From NCBI GenBank assembly GCA_024636005.1, contig JAGXHV010000042.1:1-45524 (forward strand): 45,524 nt of DNA, read 5' to 3'. Both the position numbers and the translations under genes were made by a program. Below, piece after piece: positions 36,728-45,524 of the stretch. The DNA is from Bacillota bacterium (lineage in GTDB: Bacteria > Bacillota > Clostridia > Peptostreptococcales > Acidaminobacteraceae). The notes under the pieces are model-generated. The model worked only from the letters and a program-made list of their open reading frames with translations. It was not told the origin of the DNA and did no database searches. Position 1 is the first letter of the stretch, and every line of letters begins with the position of its first letter.

Positions 36728-37511
36728 ATCTATATTTAATGAGAATGATACCTGTCTGGTGTCCATCATCGGTGGAGGCGGAAAAACAACTACGCTTTAT
36801 GAACTGAGCAAAATATTGAGTAGGGATCATAGGGTCCTCGTGACATCTACCACCGCCATGTTCAGACCAGGTCTCAGCCAAGTCAGTGAAATATATTTTA
36901 ATGAATTGCCTAGTTTCAATCCTGATACTAAAGGTGTAGTGGGGTTTTTTTCTCATGTGCATGAAGAGAATGATCAAAAAGTGAAAGGCGTTGAACCTTC
37001 TGTGTTGGACGCTTTTGTTATTGAAAAAAGACCAATGGTCATTTTGAATGAAGCGGATGGTGCGAAGCACAGACCAATTAAAGCTCACCTAGATCATGAG
37101 CCTGTCATACCTGAAAAAACGGATATCGTGATTATTGTTTTGGGACTTGATGGAGTGGGTAAACCCGTATCAGAAGAATGGATTCTCAGAACAGAGAGAT
37201 TCTGTGAAATTACTGGGGCTCATTTAAGTGATAAAATTGAAGTATCTCATTTAATCTGTCTCATATCCGATCCAAGGGGACTTGGAAAAGGGATCCCTGA
37301 TCATGCGGAAGTGATCCTTATACTCAATAAGTTTTCAAAGCTTGAGGTGGACATTGATTTCAAGTTGTTTTTTGATGCATTACCAAGTTGGATTTCGGCG
37401 CTTGTTGTAGCTGAAATGGAAGAAAGTAAAGAAATGATAGTCATTAGGAGAGAATATGATAGTAGCGGTGATCCTCGCAGCGGGACTCTCATCACGAATG
37501 AAGAAAAATAA
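36705..37511 (+). CDS. yqeC: YqeC-family selenium cofactor biosynthesis protein
   Basis: IIGGGGKTTTLYELSK, VTSTTAMF, EADGAKHRPIKAHLDHEPVIP; start ATG 36705 overlaps yqeB. Confidence 0.87.
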   Translation: MFLVKRIKSIFNENDTCLVSIIGGGGKTTTLYELSKILSRDHRVLVTSTTAMFRPGLSQVSEIYFNELPSFNPDTKGVVGFFSHVHEENDQKVKGVEPSVLDAFVIEKRPMVILNEADGAKHRPIKAHLDHEPVIPEKTDIVIIVLGLDGVGKPVSEEWILRTERFCEITGAHLSDKIEVSHLICLISDPRGLGKGIPDHAEVILILNKFSKLEVDIDFKLFFDALPSWISALVVAEMEESKEMIVIRREYDSSGDPRSGTLITNEEK

Positions 37512-38076
37512 ATTGTTATTGCCACTTGGCAAAACAACTGTCATAGAGCATGTGGTCAAAACGGTATTGTCATCCAAAGTGGATTATGTCATTGTGGTTT
37601 CTGGACGTGATCATGAATTCGTTCATAAACTACTGAAGTATTACCCGATACGGCTTTTATACAACGACCAATATGAAAATGGTCAAAGCACTTCAATCAT
37701 AAAAGGGATGGAGACGTTGCCTAGAACAGGTATCGAGGGAGTACTTTTTGCAATGGGTGATCAGCCACTCATCACAGTAGAGGGATTAAATGCGATTATT
37801 GATGCCTTTACGATGAAAAAAGGCAAAATTATAGTACCTGTGAATCAAGAAACAGGTAAAAAAGGAGCACCTGTGCTTTTCGAGCAATCCTTTTTTAGTG
37901 AAATCAGAAAAATTGAAGGGGATCAAGGCGGAAAAGTCGTGATCAGACAATTTCCTGATGCCGTTTTTGAATGTGAAATTCAGAGTTCTGAATTTTTTGA
38001 TGATATAGACACGGAAGAAGCATATGAATCGATTATTGAACTATGGAGGCGACATGAAACAATTGATGAAACTTAA
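37456..38076 (+). CDS. mocA: MocA-like molybdenum cofactor nucleotidyltransferase
   Basis: VAVILAAGLSSRMKKNKLLLPLG; FAMGDQPLITVEGLNAII. Confidence 0.85.
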   Translation: MIVAVILAAGLSSRMKKNKLLLPLGKTTVIEHVVKTVLSSKVDYVIVVSGRDHEFVHKLLKYYPIRLLYNDQYENGQSTSIIKGMETLPRTGIEGVLFAMGDQPLITVEGLNAIIDAFTMKKGKIIVPVNQETGKKGAPVLFEQSFFSEIRKIEGDQGGKVVIRQFPDAVFECEIQSSEFFDDIDTEEAYESIIELWRRHETIDET

Positions 38077-39265
38077 TCCAATAGAAAAAGTATTGAGCGA
38101 TATTCATGTTTTTTTTGGCAGATCGTACGATCCTATTGAACGGATTGAACTCACTCGAGCGTTTGGAAGGTATTTGGCCAGTGATATCATTAGCAAAGAA
38201 ATGATTCCTGATTTTTCAAAATCGACAGTAGACGGTTATGCTGTACATTTCTTAAGCGGTCCATGTACCCTCAAAAAAGTTGGCGAATCCTTGATGGGAA
38301 GCGGCAATATGAGTGTACTCAATAAAGGAGAATGCATTTATGTACCTACCGGAGGAATGATTCCCGAGGGTACCGAGACAATGGTCATGATTGAAGATAC
38401 AGAAGTTTTGTCTGCGGATTCGGTATATTTTAAAGAAGCATTTGTCGAAAGGGAGAACATCATAGAGCGGGGATCCGATATGTCCATCGGGCAGGTGGTG
38501 CTGACCAAGGGAATGAGAATCGGTACTCACGAGATTGGAGCATTGGCGGCACTGGGACACTTTCAGGTTGAAGTCATGAAAAGCCCTGAGGTGACTTTTA
38601 TTTCCACAGGAGATGAACTCACAGAATCAAGCGAACCGCTCAAAATGGGTCAAATTAGAGAAATCAATACATTTGCACTCGCATCCATAGCACAAAAGCA
38701 AGGGCTCGAAGTGATCATGAGAAAGATAGTAAAAGATGATTATGCTGAGATCAAGGCCACTATTGAAGATGCCATATCCAAGTCGGATTTGGTGTTTATT
38801 TCGGGTGGCAGTTCAGTTGGAGAAAAAGATTACACTTATGAATTGCTCGACGAAATTTGTGACGCGGGGGTTCTGATCAATGGAATGGCAATCAAGCCTG
38901 GCAAACCTACTATTGTTTCGAAACACGGAGACAAACCAGTTATAGGTCTTCCGGGGCATCCTGTTTCATCCATCATTGTATATGAACTTTTGGCATCAGA
39001 AATCCTAAGAAGTTGGGGGTTTAAAGTTCCAAGGCATAAAAGTGTAGAAGTGACATTATCTCAATCGGTTCGTCCCGCCAAAGGTAGAGATACCTACCAG
39101 ATGGTTCAAATAAAAGAAGTCGACAACCAATTTGTGGCTGTGCCGACTTCGGGAAAATCAGGGATGATTACATTGCTGACAGGTTCAAACGGGTATGTCA
39201 TCGTTCCGAAGGAATTAGATCAGCTAACGGAAGGATCAAAGGTTAGGGCGTATTACTTCAATTGA
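38054..39265 (+). CDS. moeA: Molybdopterin molybdenumtransferase MoeA
   Basis: FSKSTVDGYAV, VPTGGMIPEGTETMVMIED, SGGSSVGEKDYT, GLPGHPVSSIIVYELL. Confidence 0.93.
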   Translation: MKQLMKLNPIEKVLSDIHVFFGRSYDPIERIELTRAFGRYLASDIISKEMIPDFSKSTVDGYAVHFLSGPCTLKKVGESLMGSGNMSVLNKGECIYVPTGGMIPEGTETMVMIEDTEVLSADSVYFKEAFVERENIIERGSDMSIGQVVLTKGMRIGTHEIGALAALGHFQVEVMKSPEVTFISTGDELTESSEPLKMGQIREINTFALASIAQKQGLEVIMRKIVKDDYAEIKATIEDAISKSDLVFISGGSSVGEKDYTYELLDEICDAGVLINGMAIKPGKPTIVSKHGDKPVIGLPGHPVSSIIVYELLASEILRSWGFKVPRHKSVEVTLSQSVRPAKGRDTYQMVQIKEVDNQFVAVPTSGKSGMITLLTGSNGYVIVPKELDQLTEGSKVRAYYFN

Positions 39266-40351
39266 TATTTTCATATCTATAAAGGACTCAATAGACTCTA
39301 ATCTTTTAGAGTCTTTTTCTGTTAATAAGGTAATGGCAATGCCACTTTCTCCTGCTCGACCAGTCCTACCAATTCTGTGTACGTAGTTTTCTGGATCGTC
39401 GGGTAAATTGTAATTGATGACATGCGTTATGCCTTCAACGTCAAGTCCTCTCGATGCCACATCTGTCGCAACCAAGTACTTAAGATTTCCATCTTTGAAG
39501 GACGCCATCACAAATTCACGTTTGGCTTGTGTCAAATCTCCATGTAATGCTTCGACATCATATCCGGCTGCCAGCATTTCCTCATAGAGGGAATGCGTTC
39601 CAAGACGGCTTCGACAAAAGATCATGGCTTTGTTTGGTTTTTCCCTATCGAGTATGGTCTTTAAATCTTCGAATTTTTTGCGATTGGATGTATGAATGAC
39701 CGATTGAGTGATTTTCTCAAGAGTAATCTGCTTTTTAGGGGCGATGACAACTACAGGGTCATTAAGATGTTTGTTTGAAAAACCATCGACCGTGTGGCTT
39801 AATGTCGCTGAAAAACATAATGTCTGACGATGTGTTGGAAGTGCTTCAATAATTGCATCCACGTCTTTTTTGAATCCGATATGAAACATTTGATCGGCTT
39901 CATCGACAATGAACATCGCAAGAGCATCAAAATTGATGGAACCTCTCCTGATATGATCAAGGATTCTACCAGGTGTGCCTATGACCATATGGACATTTTC
40001 TTTAAGTTTACTTAGCTGTGCGTTGACATCTTGTCCGCCGTAAGCCGCCAAAATACCGATTGGGACTACTTCTGATAGTGTTTTGGCTACGCCCGTGATT
40101 TGAAGAGCAAGTTCTCTTGTTGGCGTGATGATCAGAATCTGTATGGACTGCAGTGAAGGGTCGATGGCTTGAAATGCGGGGAGTAGGAAAGCCATGGTTT
40201 TCCCTGTGCCAGTCTGTGCTTCAGCTAAAAGATCTTTGCCTTTGTTTATTTTTGGAATAGCCAATTGTTGAATGGGAGTCGGAGTCAGAATGTTTTGGCA
40301 TTCCAGTGCATATACCAAATCTGATCGAATACCGAGTTTATAGAAATTCAA
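39236..40351 (-). CDS. DEAD-box ATP-dependent RNA helicase
   Basis: AEAQTGTGKTMAF, PTRELALQI, FIVDEADQM, CFSATL, ATDVASRGLDV, HRIGRTGRAG. Confidence 0.95.
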   Translation of the reverse strand: MNFYKLGIRSDLVYALECQNILTPTPIQQLAIPKINKGKDLLAEAQTGTGKTMAFLLPAFQAIDPSLQSIQILIITPTRELALQITGVAKTLSEVVPIGILAAYGGQDVNAQLSKLKENVHMVIGTPGRILDHIRRGSINFDALAMFIVDEADQMFHIGFKKDVDAIIEALPTHRQTLCFSATLSHTVDGFSNKHLNDPVVVIAPKKQITLEKITQSVIHTSNRKKFEDLKTILDREKPNKAMIFCRSRLGTHSLYEEMLAAGYDVEALHGDLTQAKREFVMASFKDGNLKYLVATDVASRGLDVEGITHVINYNLPDDPENYVHRIGRTGRAGESGIAITLLTEKDSKRLESIESFIDMKISIEVIRPNL

Positions 40352-40391
40352 AAGGAATACCTCATTTCTTTAGTGGGTGTCATAACGTATA

Positions 40392-40420
40392 ATTATAGCG
40401 TATTGGCATGGGAATTGCAA
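40392..40420 (-). promoter_or_regulatory. Sigma-A-type promoter for the DEAD-box helicase
   Basis: On minus strand TTGCAA-N17-TATAAT; -10 lies inside palindrome TATAATTATA. Confidence 0.55.
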
Positions 40421-40458
40421 CGATGTTGATAGAGGCAAAATAACATTGGGAGGTTAAG

Positions 40459-41256
40459 ATGAAAGTTTTTATTAGCGCAGATATGGAGGGTGTTACAGGA
40501 ACAACTTTGTGGGAGGAATGTGATCGGAACAGTCCGTTTTATGCAAGGTTTGCTCAGCAAATGACGAAAGAAGTCGTTGCGGCTTGTAAAGGTGCATTTG
40601 CTGCTGGAGCAACAGAAGTGGTGGTCAAAGATTCACATGCATCAGGTACAAATATTGATATCACACAGTTGCCACCTGGAACAAAATTGATCAGAAATTG
40701 GAGTGGTCACCCTTATTCCATGGTGGAAGGGATAGATTCCAGCTTTGATGCCGCCATGTTCATCGGATATCATGCTGCGGCAGGAAGACCAGGAAACCCT
40801 CTGTCACATACGATGTCTTCTGTACCTTATAGGATGAAAATCAATGGCGAGTGGGCAAGTGAATTTCTGATCTATAGCTATGCGGCAGCATATGAAGGTG
40901 TACCGACAGTATTTCTGTCAGGCGATGCAATGCTATGCGAAGATTCTCACGCCATTCATCCACTACTTAAGACGGTTGTTGTAAAAGATGGTAAAGGTGG
41001 TTTGACCATCAATGAATCACCAATTTCAACACTCGAGTGGATAGAAAAAGGAGCTACTGAAGCTCTAAAGCAAAATTTGAATAATGCTAAAATCACTTTA
41101 CCTGAACATTTTGAAGTGGAATTGATGTTCAGAGAACATAAGGTCATGAGACGAAAATCTTACTATCCAGGTATGGAAATCGTAGATGATCTAACGCTTC
41201 GGTTTGAAGCGGATGATTATTTTGAAGTTCTTAGAATGATATCTTTTGTATTATAA
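40459..41256 (+). CDS. M55-family D-aminopeptidase (DppA-like)
   Basis: MKVFISADMEGVTGTT, VVKDSHASGTNID, FIGYHAAAGRPGNPLSHT. Confidence 0.93.
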   Translation: MKVFISADMEGVTGTTLWEECDRNSPFYARFAQQMTKEVVAACKGAFAAGATEVVVKDSHASGTNIDITQLPPGTKLIRNWSGHPYSMVEGIDSSFDAAMFIGYHAAAGRPGNPLSHTMSSVPYRMKINGEWASEFLIYSYAAAYEGVPTVFLSGDAMLCEDSHAIHPLLKTVVVKDGKGGLTINESPISTLEWIEKGATEALKQNLNNAKITLPEHFEVELMFREHKVMRRKSYYPGMEIVDDLTLRFEADDYFEVLRMISFVL

Positions 41257-41258
41257 AC

Positions 41259-41295
41259 AAAATCCCGATTGCTGAAATTGCAGTCGGGATTTTAT
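41259..41295. terminator. Bidirectional terminator between convergent genes
   Basis: AAAATCCCGATTGC-tgaaat-tGCAGTCGGGATTTT. Confidence 0.8.
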
Positions 41296-41304
41296 ATTTC
41301 GTTG

Positions 41305-42546
41305 TCATATGTTTTCGATGATTTGAGTTGTTCGATTCACGTCACCAGATTTGGACGTGTACTCGAAAGTGGCCACATAAAATCGTTCAATAAGCGTCTC
41401 ATCAATCAAACTGTATAGTTGATTGGAGAGGGAATCAAGCCAAGCATCATGCCGGATGCCATTCAACCAAAAATAGGAACCAATGCTATAGTCCAAATCT
41501 ACGGGTTCTGTTTCAAAGCGATTAATGTTGCCACGAATCAAAGTTATTGAACCTGTTTTTGAATTGGGAGGAGAAAAACTCATTTCATCAAGCAACCTTA
41601 GGGAGTTGAGTCCCATAATTTTATCTATTGTGCCCTCTGAAAAACCTCTATCCTTCATAGTCTTTGCGACAAGCTGCATGTGGGAAATATCTGGTATGTC
41701 AACTGGCATTGTAGCGCCATCGAAGTCGGACCCTAGACCGACATGATCTTCGCCGATCACATTGATGATGTGTTCAATGTGGTCGACGAGAACGTCAACA
41801 CCAGAATTGACATCACCGATGAAATAACGACAGAATACAACATGCACAACACCGCCTGAGTCAGCAATGGCTTTGAGTTGACTGTCTTTGAGATTTCTGA
41901 CATGAGGCTTGATCGAATAAGCACCTGAATGTGTCGCTATCAATGGTTTATTTGTTGTTTGGATTGTGGATTCAAAAGTTTCCTCATCCATGTGAGAAAC
42001 ATCGACTAGAATCCCTAATTCATTCATGGCTTTGACAACTTCTTTGCCAAGTTTTGTCAATCCACCAGAAGTAGGGGTACCCAGTGCGGTGATTTTTTTT
42101 GTACCTTCTCCTAATGTGTTGGAGTGGTCCCAAACCAACGTGATGATTCTAACACCAAGATCGTGGTATTGTCTTAGCAAACCCATGGCATTTTCTTCGT
42201 TAAGTGAATAGGCACCTTCGATGGTCTGGACGGCCACAAATTTATGCCTGTCTATGGATTTGATGATCCCTTGATGGGTGTAGCCTTTTTCCATTCTGAC
42301 CGAATTGAGTTCAACGGTTTTATCAAGAGCTTGCATCATAGAGAGCAGCCGACTGTTGTTGCGATCGGGATTGCCCATATCATCCGTAAAAGCTGCGAAG
42401 AAAGCGACATTGACATGTCCGGTGACTAGTTTTTCAAGGTCGATATTAAAGTCCGTTACCAGCCCAATATCAGCTGAAAAAGACCAATCGTCTTGATTGA
42501 TGATTTTCATCAGGGTATCGTTATGTGCATCAACAGTCAATCTCAT
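41305..42546 (-). CDS. M19-family membrane dipeptidase
   Basis: DAHNDTL, VAVQTIEGAYSL, VDVSHMDEETF, IATHSGAYSI, VGLGSDFDG. Confidence 0.93.
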   Translation of the reverse strand: MRLTVDAHNDTLMKIINQDDWSFSADIGLVTDFNIDLEKLVTGHVNVAFFAAFTDDMGNPDRNNSRLLSMMQALDKTVELNSVRMEKGYTHQGIIKSIDRHKFVAVQTIEGAYSLNEENAMGLLRQYHDLGVRIITLVWDHSNTLGEGTKKITALGTPTSGGLTKLGKEVVKAMNELGILVDVSHMDEETFESTIQTTNKPLIATHSGAYSIKPHVRNLKDSQLKAIADSGGVVHVVFCRYFIGDVNSGVDVLVDHIEHIINVIGEDHVGLGSDFDGATMPVDIPDISHMQLVAKTMKDRGFSEGTIDKIMGLNSLRLLDEMSFSPPNSKTGSITLIRGNINRFETEPVDLDYSIGSYFWLNGIRHDAWLDSLSNQLYSLIDETLIERFYVATFEYTSKSGDVNRTTQIIENI

Positions 42547-43504
42547 GAGATGGCCTTTCGATTACATAAATAAGGTGCTTCCAAGCTTTTAGAAATTGAG
42601 TGTATTTGTATTTTCTTGAAATGTTTTCAATAGACTTTGTGGCAGGGTCATTGACACATACCATTACGCCGGAATCACTTTGTTCTACTCCCGTCACAAC
42701 TATAAGATGACCGCTTGGATAAGCTTGTGATGAGCCTTCCAATTCACTGACGTCTTTTGTTTTTATGGATGCGATGACTGGAGTTCCACGTCTCAAAAGT
42801 TCTAAAACGCAATCAAAACTGTCACAATACTGTACAGATGCTTTAAAGCCACATTCCCCCGCATAGGCGACATTGTAAGACCAATTCCCATAAATTGAAG
42901 TACCGTTATCTATGGTGCCTTTTGCGACTTGTTCAGTGGGGAGGTTAAGCCCATGGAAAGCAAACACCATCGAGAGGGATGTGGGACTACATATGATGTT
43001 TCCGATTTCTTCTACAATAAGTTGAGAGCGGGTGGGAACGTCAAGCAATATATCTTCGGAATCCACAATGCATTCAAATCGGTTTTCTGGCAGACTGAAT
43101 GTAGCATAGACTGATTTGACTGAAGGAGACTGGATCTCAACATTTTTTCTGGTGAGTGCCAATTTCACTTGTACTGCTTCTCCATGTCCAGAATGTACTA
43201 CCAGTTCATCGATGTCCAAACGTGCAATATTGTCCTTTTGTCCAGAAAAGCTCCCAGTATTGTTGCCATCGGTTGTCCATTTGCCATAACTGAACCACAT
43301 GCTCCAGTTTTGTGAAGTACGAACTCTGATCCACACTTCAATATTGGTGTTTTCGTAAGTTGTGGTATTCCATGAGACTACCAATCGTTCAAATGGTCCT
43401 ACTTCCTTGACTTCAGACACCCATTCTGCGGTTAGGCTGTCATTTTCAAGGTGGAAAGGGCGATTGGATAATTTGGGTTCCCATATAAGCAAATTGTTTT
43501 GCAT
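42530..43504 (-). CDS. C39-like (C39_2) cysteine peptidase family protein without obvious signal peptide
   Basis: EEIGNIICSPTSLSMVFAFHG, SGHLIVVTGVE, CVNDPAT motifs. Confidence 0.75.
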   Translation of the reverse strand: MQNNLLIWEPKLSNRPFHLENDSLTAEWVSEVKEVGPFERLVVSWNTTTYENTNIEVWIRVRTSQNWSMWFSYGKWTTDGNNTGSFSGQKDNIARLDIDELVVHSGHGEAVQVKLALTRKNVEIQSPSVKSVYATFSLPENRFECIVDSEDILLDVPTRSQLIVEEIGNIICSPTSLSMVFAFHGLNLPTEQVAKGTIDNGTSIYGNWSYNVAYAGECGFKASVQYCDSFDCVLELLRRGTPVIASIKTKDVSELEGSSQAYPSGHLIVVTGVEQSDSGVMVCVNDPATKSIENISRKYKYTQFLKAWKHLIYVIERPSHEIDC

Positions 43505-43507
43505 AGT

Positions 43508-44458
43508 CTATTCCCCCTTGATGTTGGATTCCAACATAGTCTTGTATACATCTACCTCAGGTTGGTTAGCGAGTATGAAATGACCTTCTTTAATTTCGAC
43601 CCATTTGGGTGCTTCGAGATGGTACTGGTGCTGCTTGGGATCGTAAAAAATGACCTTTCTACTCTTCTCGTAATTGGGATTGGGCATGGGGATCGCCGAT
43701 AATAGACTCTTCGTATAAGGATGTAAAGGATTGTTGTAGAGTTCTTCTGTTTCGGCGAGTTCCACTAGACGTCCTTTATGAATGACGCCTACTCGGTCTG
43801 TGATGAAGCGCACAATGGACAAGTCATGGGCAATGAAAAGATAAGTTAAACCCAGATCCTTCTTCAATCGGTTCATCAGATTGAGCACTTGAGCTCTAAT
43901 GGAGACATCCAGTGCAGAGATCGGCTCATCGGCAATTATGAATTTTGGTTGCATGACCAGTGAACGTGCGATGCCGATACGCTGGCGCTGCCCACCTGAA
44001 AATTCATGAGGAAACCTACTGGAGAATTCAGGTAGAAGTCCGACTTCAAGCAATGCATCATCAACGATTTTCTTGCGTTCGGCGTCATTGGCATAATTTC
44101 TTAGATTATATAAACCTTCAGAGATAATGTAATCCACTTTAGCACGCTCATTGAGTGAAGACATGGGATCTTGAAATATCATCTGTATGTCTTGGACAAC
44201 TTTTTTGTCTTTCTTTCTGTCAATCTTTCCACTGATGCGCTCGCCTTCAAATGTGACTTCTCCTGAAGTGATTGCATTGATCCGGATGATTGCTCTGCCG
44301 ATGGTTGTTTTGCCTGATCCTGATTCACCAACCAGACCGAATGTCTCACCTTCATAGATATCGAAGCTGACATCGTCTACAGCTGTAAAAGCCTTTTTCC
44401 TACTACCGAAAACGACACTTATATTCTTAACTTCGAGAAGTTTTTTTCTTTCACTCAT
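43508..44458 (-). CDS. Oligopeptide/dipeptide ABC transporter ATP-binding protein (OppF-like)
   Basis: [53 protein letters not shown]. Confidence 0.93.
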   Translation of the reverse strand: MSERKKLLEVKNISVVFGSRKKAFTAVDDVSFDIYEGETFGLVGESGSGKTTIGRAIIRINAITSGEVTFEGERISGKIDRKKDKKVVQDIQMIFQDPMSSLNERAKVDYIISEGLYNLRNYANDAERKKIVDDALLEVGLLPEFSSRFPHEFSGGQRQRIGIARSLVMQPKFIIADEPISALDVSIRAQVLNLMNRLKKDLGLTYLFIAHDLSIVRFITDRVGVIHKGRLVELAETEELYNNPLHPYTKSLLSAIPMPNPNYEKSRKVIFYDPKQHQYHLEAPKWVEIKEGHFILANQPEVDVYKTMLESNIKGE

Positions 44459-45513
44459 TCGCTTGACCCCCATTCATTTTTGAGTCTAATGACATTTTCT
44501 GAAACCGGCACTTTAGGTGCACGGGGGTCGAGTAGCCACGTTTTGGCTTTATGTGTCGGTGAAACCTGTACCATAGGCGGTTCATAAAGGAAATCCACTT
44601 TTAAAGCATTTGGATTTCTAGGTGCAAAAGCATCGCCCACGATAGTCTTAAATAAGTTTGGAGGCGTCCCTTTTATGGCACTAAGATCTTCTCCTTTAAC
44701 ACCAAGTTGAGGCAACGAGCTTAAAAGTGCATTGGTATAGGGGTGTATTGGTTCATAGAAAATCTCATCAGCTGTTCCCACTTCAACGATTTCACCTGCA
44801 TACATGACGGCGACTCTGTCTGCAACGTGGGCGACAACACCTAGGTCGTGAGTGATGTAAACGATTGTAAGCTCATATACGCGTTGAAGTTTTTCAAGCA
44901 GTTCTATGATTTGAGCTTGTATGGTCACATCAAGTGCAGTGGTCGGTTCGTCACAAATGAGAATTTCCGGTCTGCAAGCTACTGCTATAGCAATAACAAT
45001 TCTTTGTCTCATGCCTCCTGAAAATTCGTGTGGGTATTGTTTATATCTGTTTTCGGGATTGTCGATGCCCACACTGGTCAACAGTTCATACGTGGCAGTT
45101 CTCGCATCGGTTTTATTCAAATATTTCTGATGCAGTTCCAATGTTTCCTGTAATTGCTTCCCTATAGTTTTGAGAGGATTGAGAGAGGTCATTGGATCTT
45201 GAAAGACCATTGCAATCTCTTTTCCTCTGATTTTCAGCCAATCTTTTTCAACTTTATATGTTGACATGTTGTTCCCTTTATAAATGATTTCACCTGAATC
45301 AATCCAACCATTCGCATCTAAAAGGCCCATACAGGATTTGGTGAGCACAGATTTTCCAGATCCGGATTCACCTACAATCGCCAAGCTTTCTCCCTTGAAA
45401 ATTTCCAAGGAGGCACTTCTTATGGCGGTCAATGTTTTTCCTCTCAAATTGAATTTGATGACGAGGTCTTTAAGTTCGAGTATGGGTTTTAGAGTTCTGT
45501 CTATAGTATTCAT
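44455..45513 (-). CDS. Oligopeptide/dipeptide ABC transporter ATP-binding protein (OppD-like)
   Basis: [55 protein letters not shown]. Confidence 0.93.
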   Translation of the reverse strand: MNTIDRTLKPILELKDLVIKFNLRGKTLTAIRSASLEIFKGESLAIVGESGSGKSVLTKSCMGLLDANGWIDSGEIIYKGNNMSTYKVEKDWLKIRGKEIAMVFQDPMTSLNPLKTIGKQLQETLELHQKYLNKTDARTATYELLTSVGIDNPENRYKQYPHEFSGGMRQRIVIAIAVACRPEILICDEPTTALDVTIQAQIIELLEKLQRVYELTIVYITHDLGVVAHVADRVAVMYAGEIVEVGTADEIFYEPIHPYTNALLSSLPQLGVKGEDLSAIKGTPPNLFKTIVGDAFAPRNPNALKVDFLYEPPMVQVSPTHKAKTWLLDPRAPKVPVSENVIRLKNEWGSSE

Positions 45514-45524
45514 AATGACCTCCT

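Noticed and set aside
1-45524. CRISPR array, tRNA, rRNA, prophage or intact transposase
   Set aside because: No regularly spaced repeats, no tRNA/rRNA-like sequence and no transposase or integrase ORF was recognised; subtle RNA genes would need Infernal/tRNAscan to exclude.

Overview
45.5 kb window from a low-GC Gram-positive (Clostridia-like) genome. This is protein homology by eye; no searches were run. Left part: an EamA/DMT transporter, NatAB-like ABC exporter, GNAT acetyltransferase, bacteriohemerythrin and ROK kinase. Next is a polyphosphate operon: small Zn-ribbon protein, Ppx/GppA-HD, Ppk1 and an HD-CHAD fusion. Centre and right hold a large molybdenum-hydroxylase / N-heterocycle catabolic island. 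It contains two complete three-subunit xanthine-dehydrogenase-type enzymes, a divergent RavA/ViaA-like (MoxR AAA+ / VWA) pair between them, and an amidase, a CMD-family protein, a chemoreceptor and an FMO-like flavoprotein. It also contains a UraA-type NCS2 permease, a PucR regulator, AllH/AllF/AllG-like (DUF2877/FdrA/DUF1116) oxamate-carbamoyltransferase homologues with an unannotated 59-aa ORF between allF and allG, a cyclase-family hydrolase and a class III CoA-transferase. The Mo-hydroxylase maturation genes XdhC, YqeB, YqeC, MocA and MoeA follow; YqeB and YqeC are markers of selenium-dependent Mo hydroxylases. Right end: DEAD-box helicase, M55 D-aminopeptidase, M19 dipeptidase, C39-like peptidase and OppF/OppD ATPases. 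The main hypothesis is that the island encodes an undescribed oxidative pathway that conserves carbamoyl phosphate (Mo-hydroxylase, then ring-opening cyclase, then AllFGH-type carbamoyl transfer, then amidase/CoA-transferase). A pyrimidine/barbiturate-type substrate is possible rather than a classical purine route.
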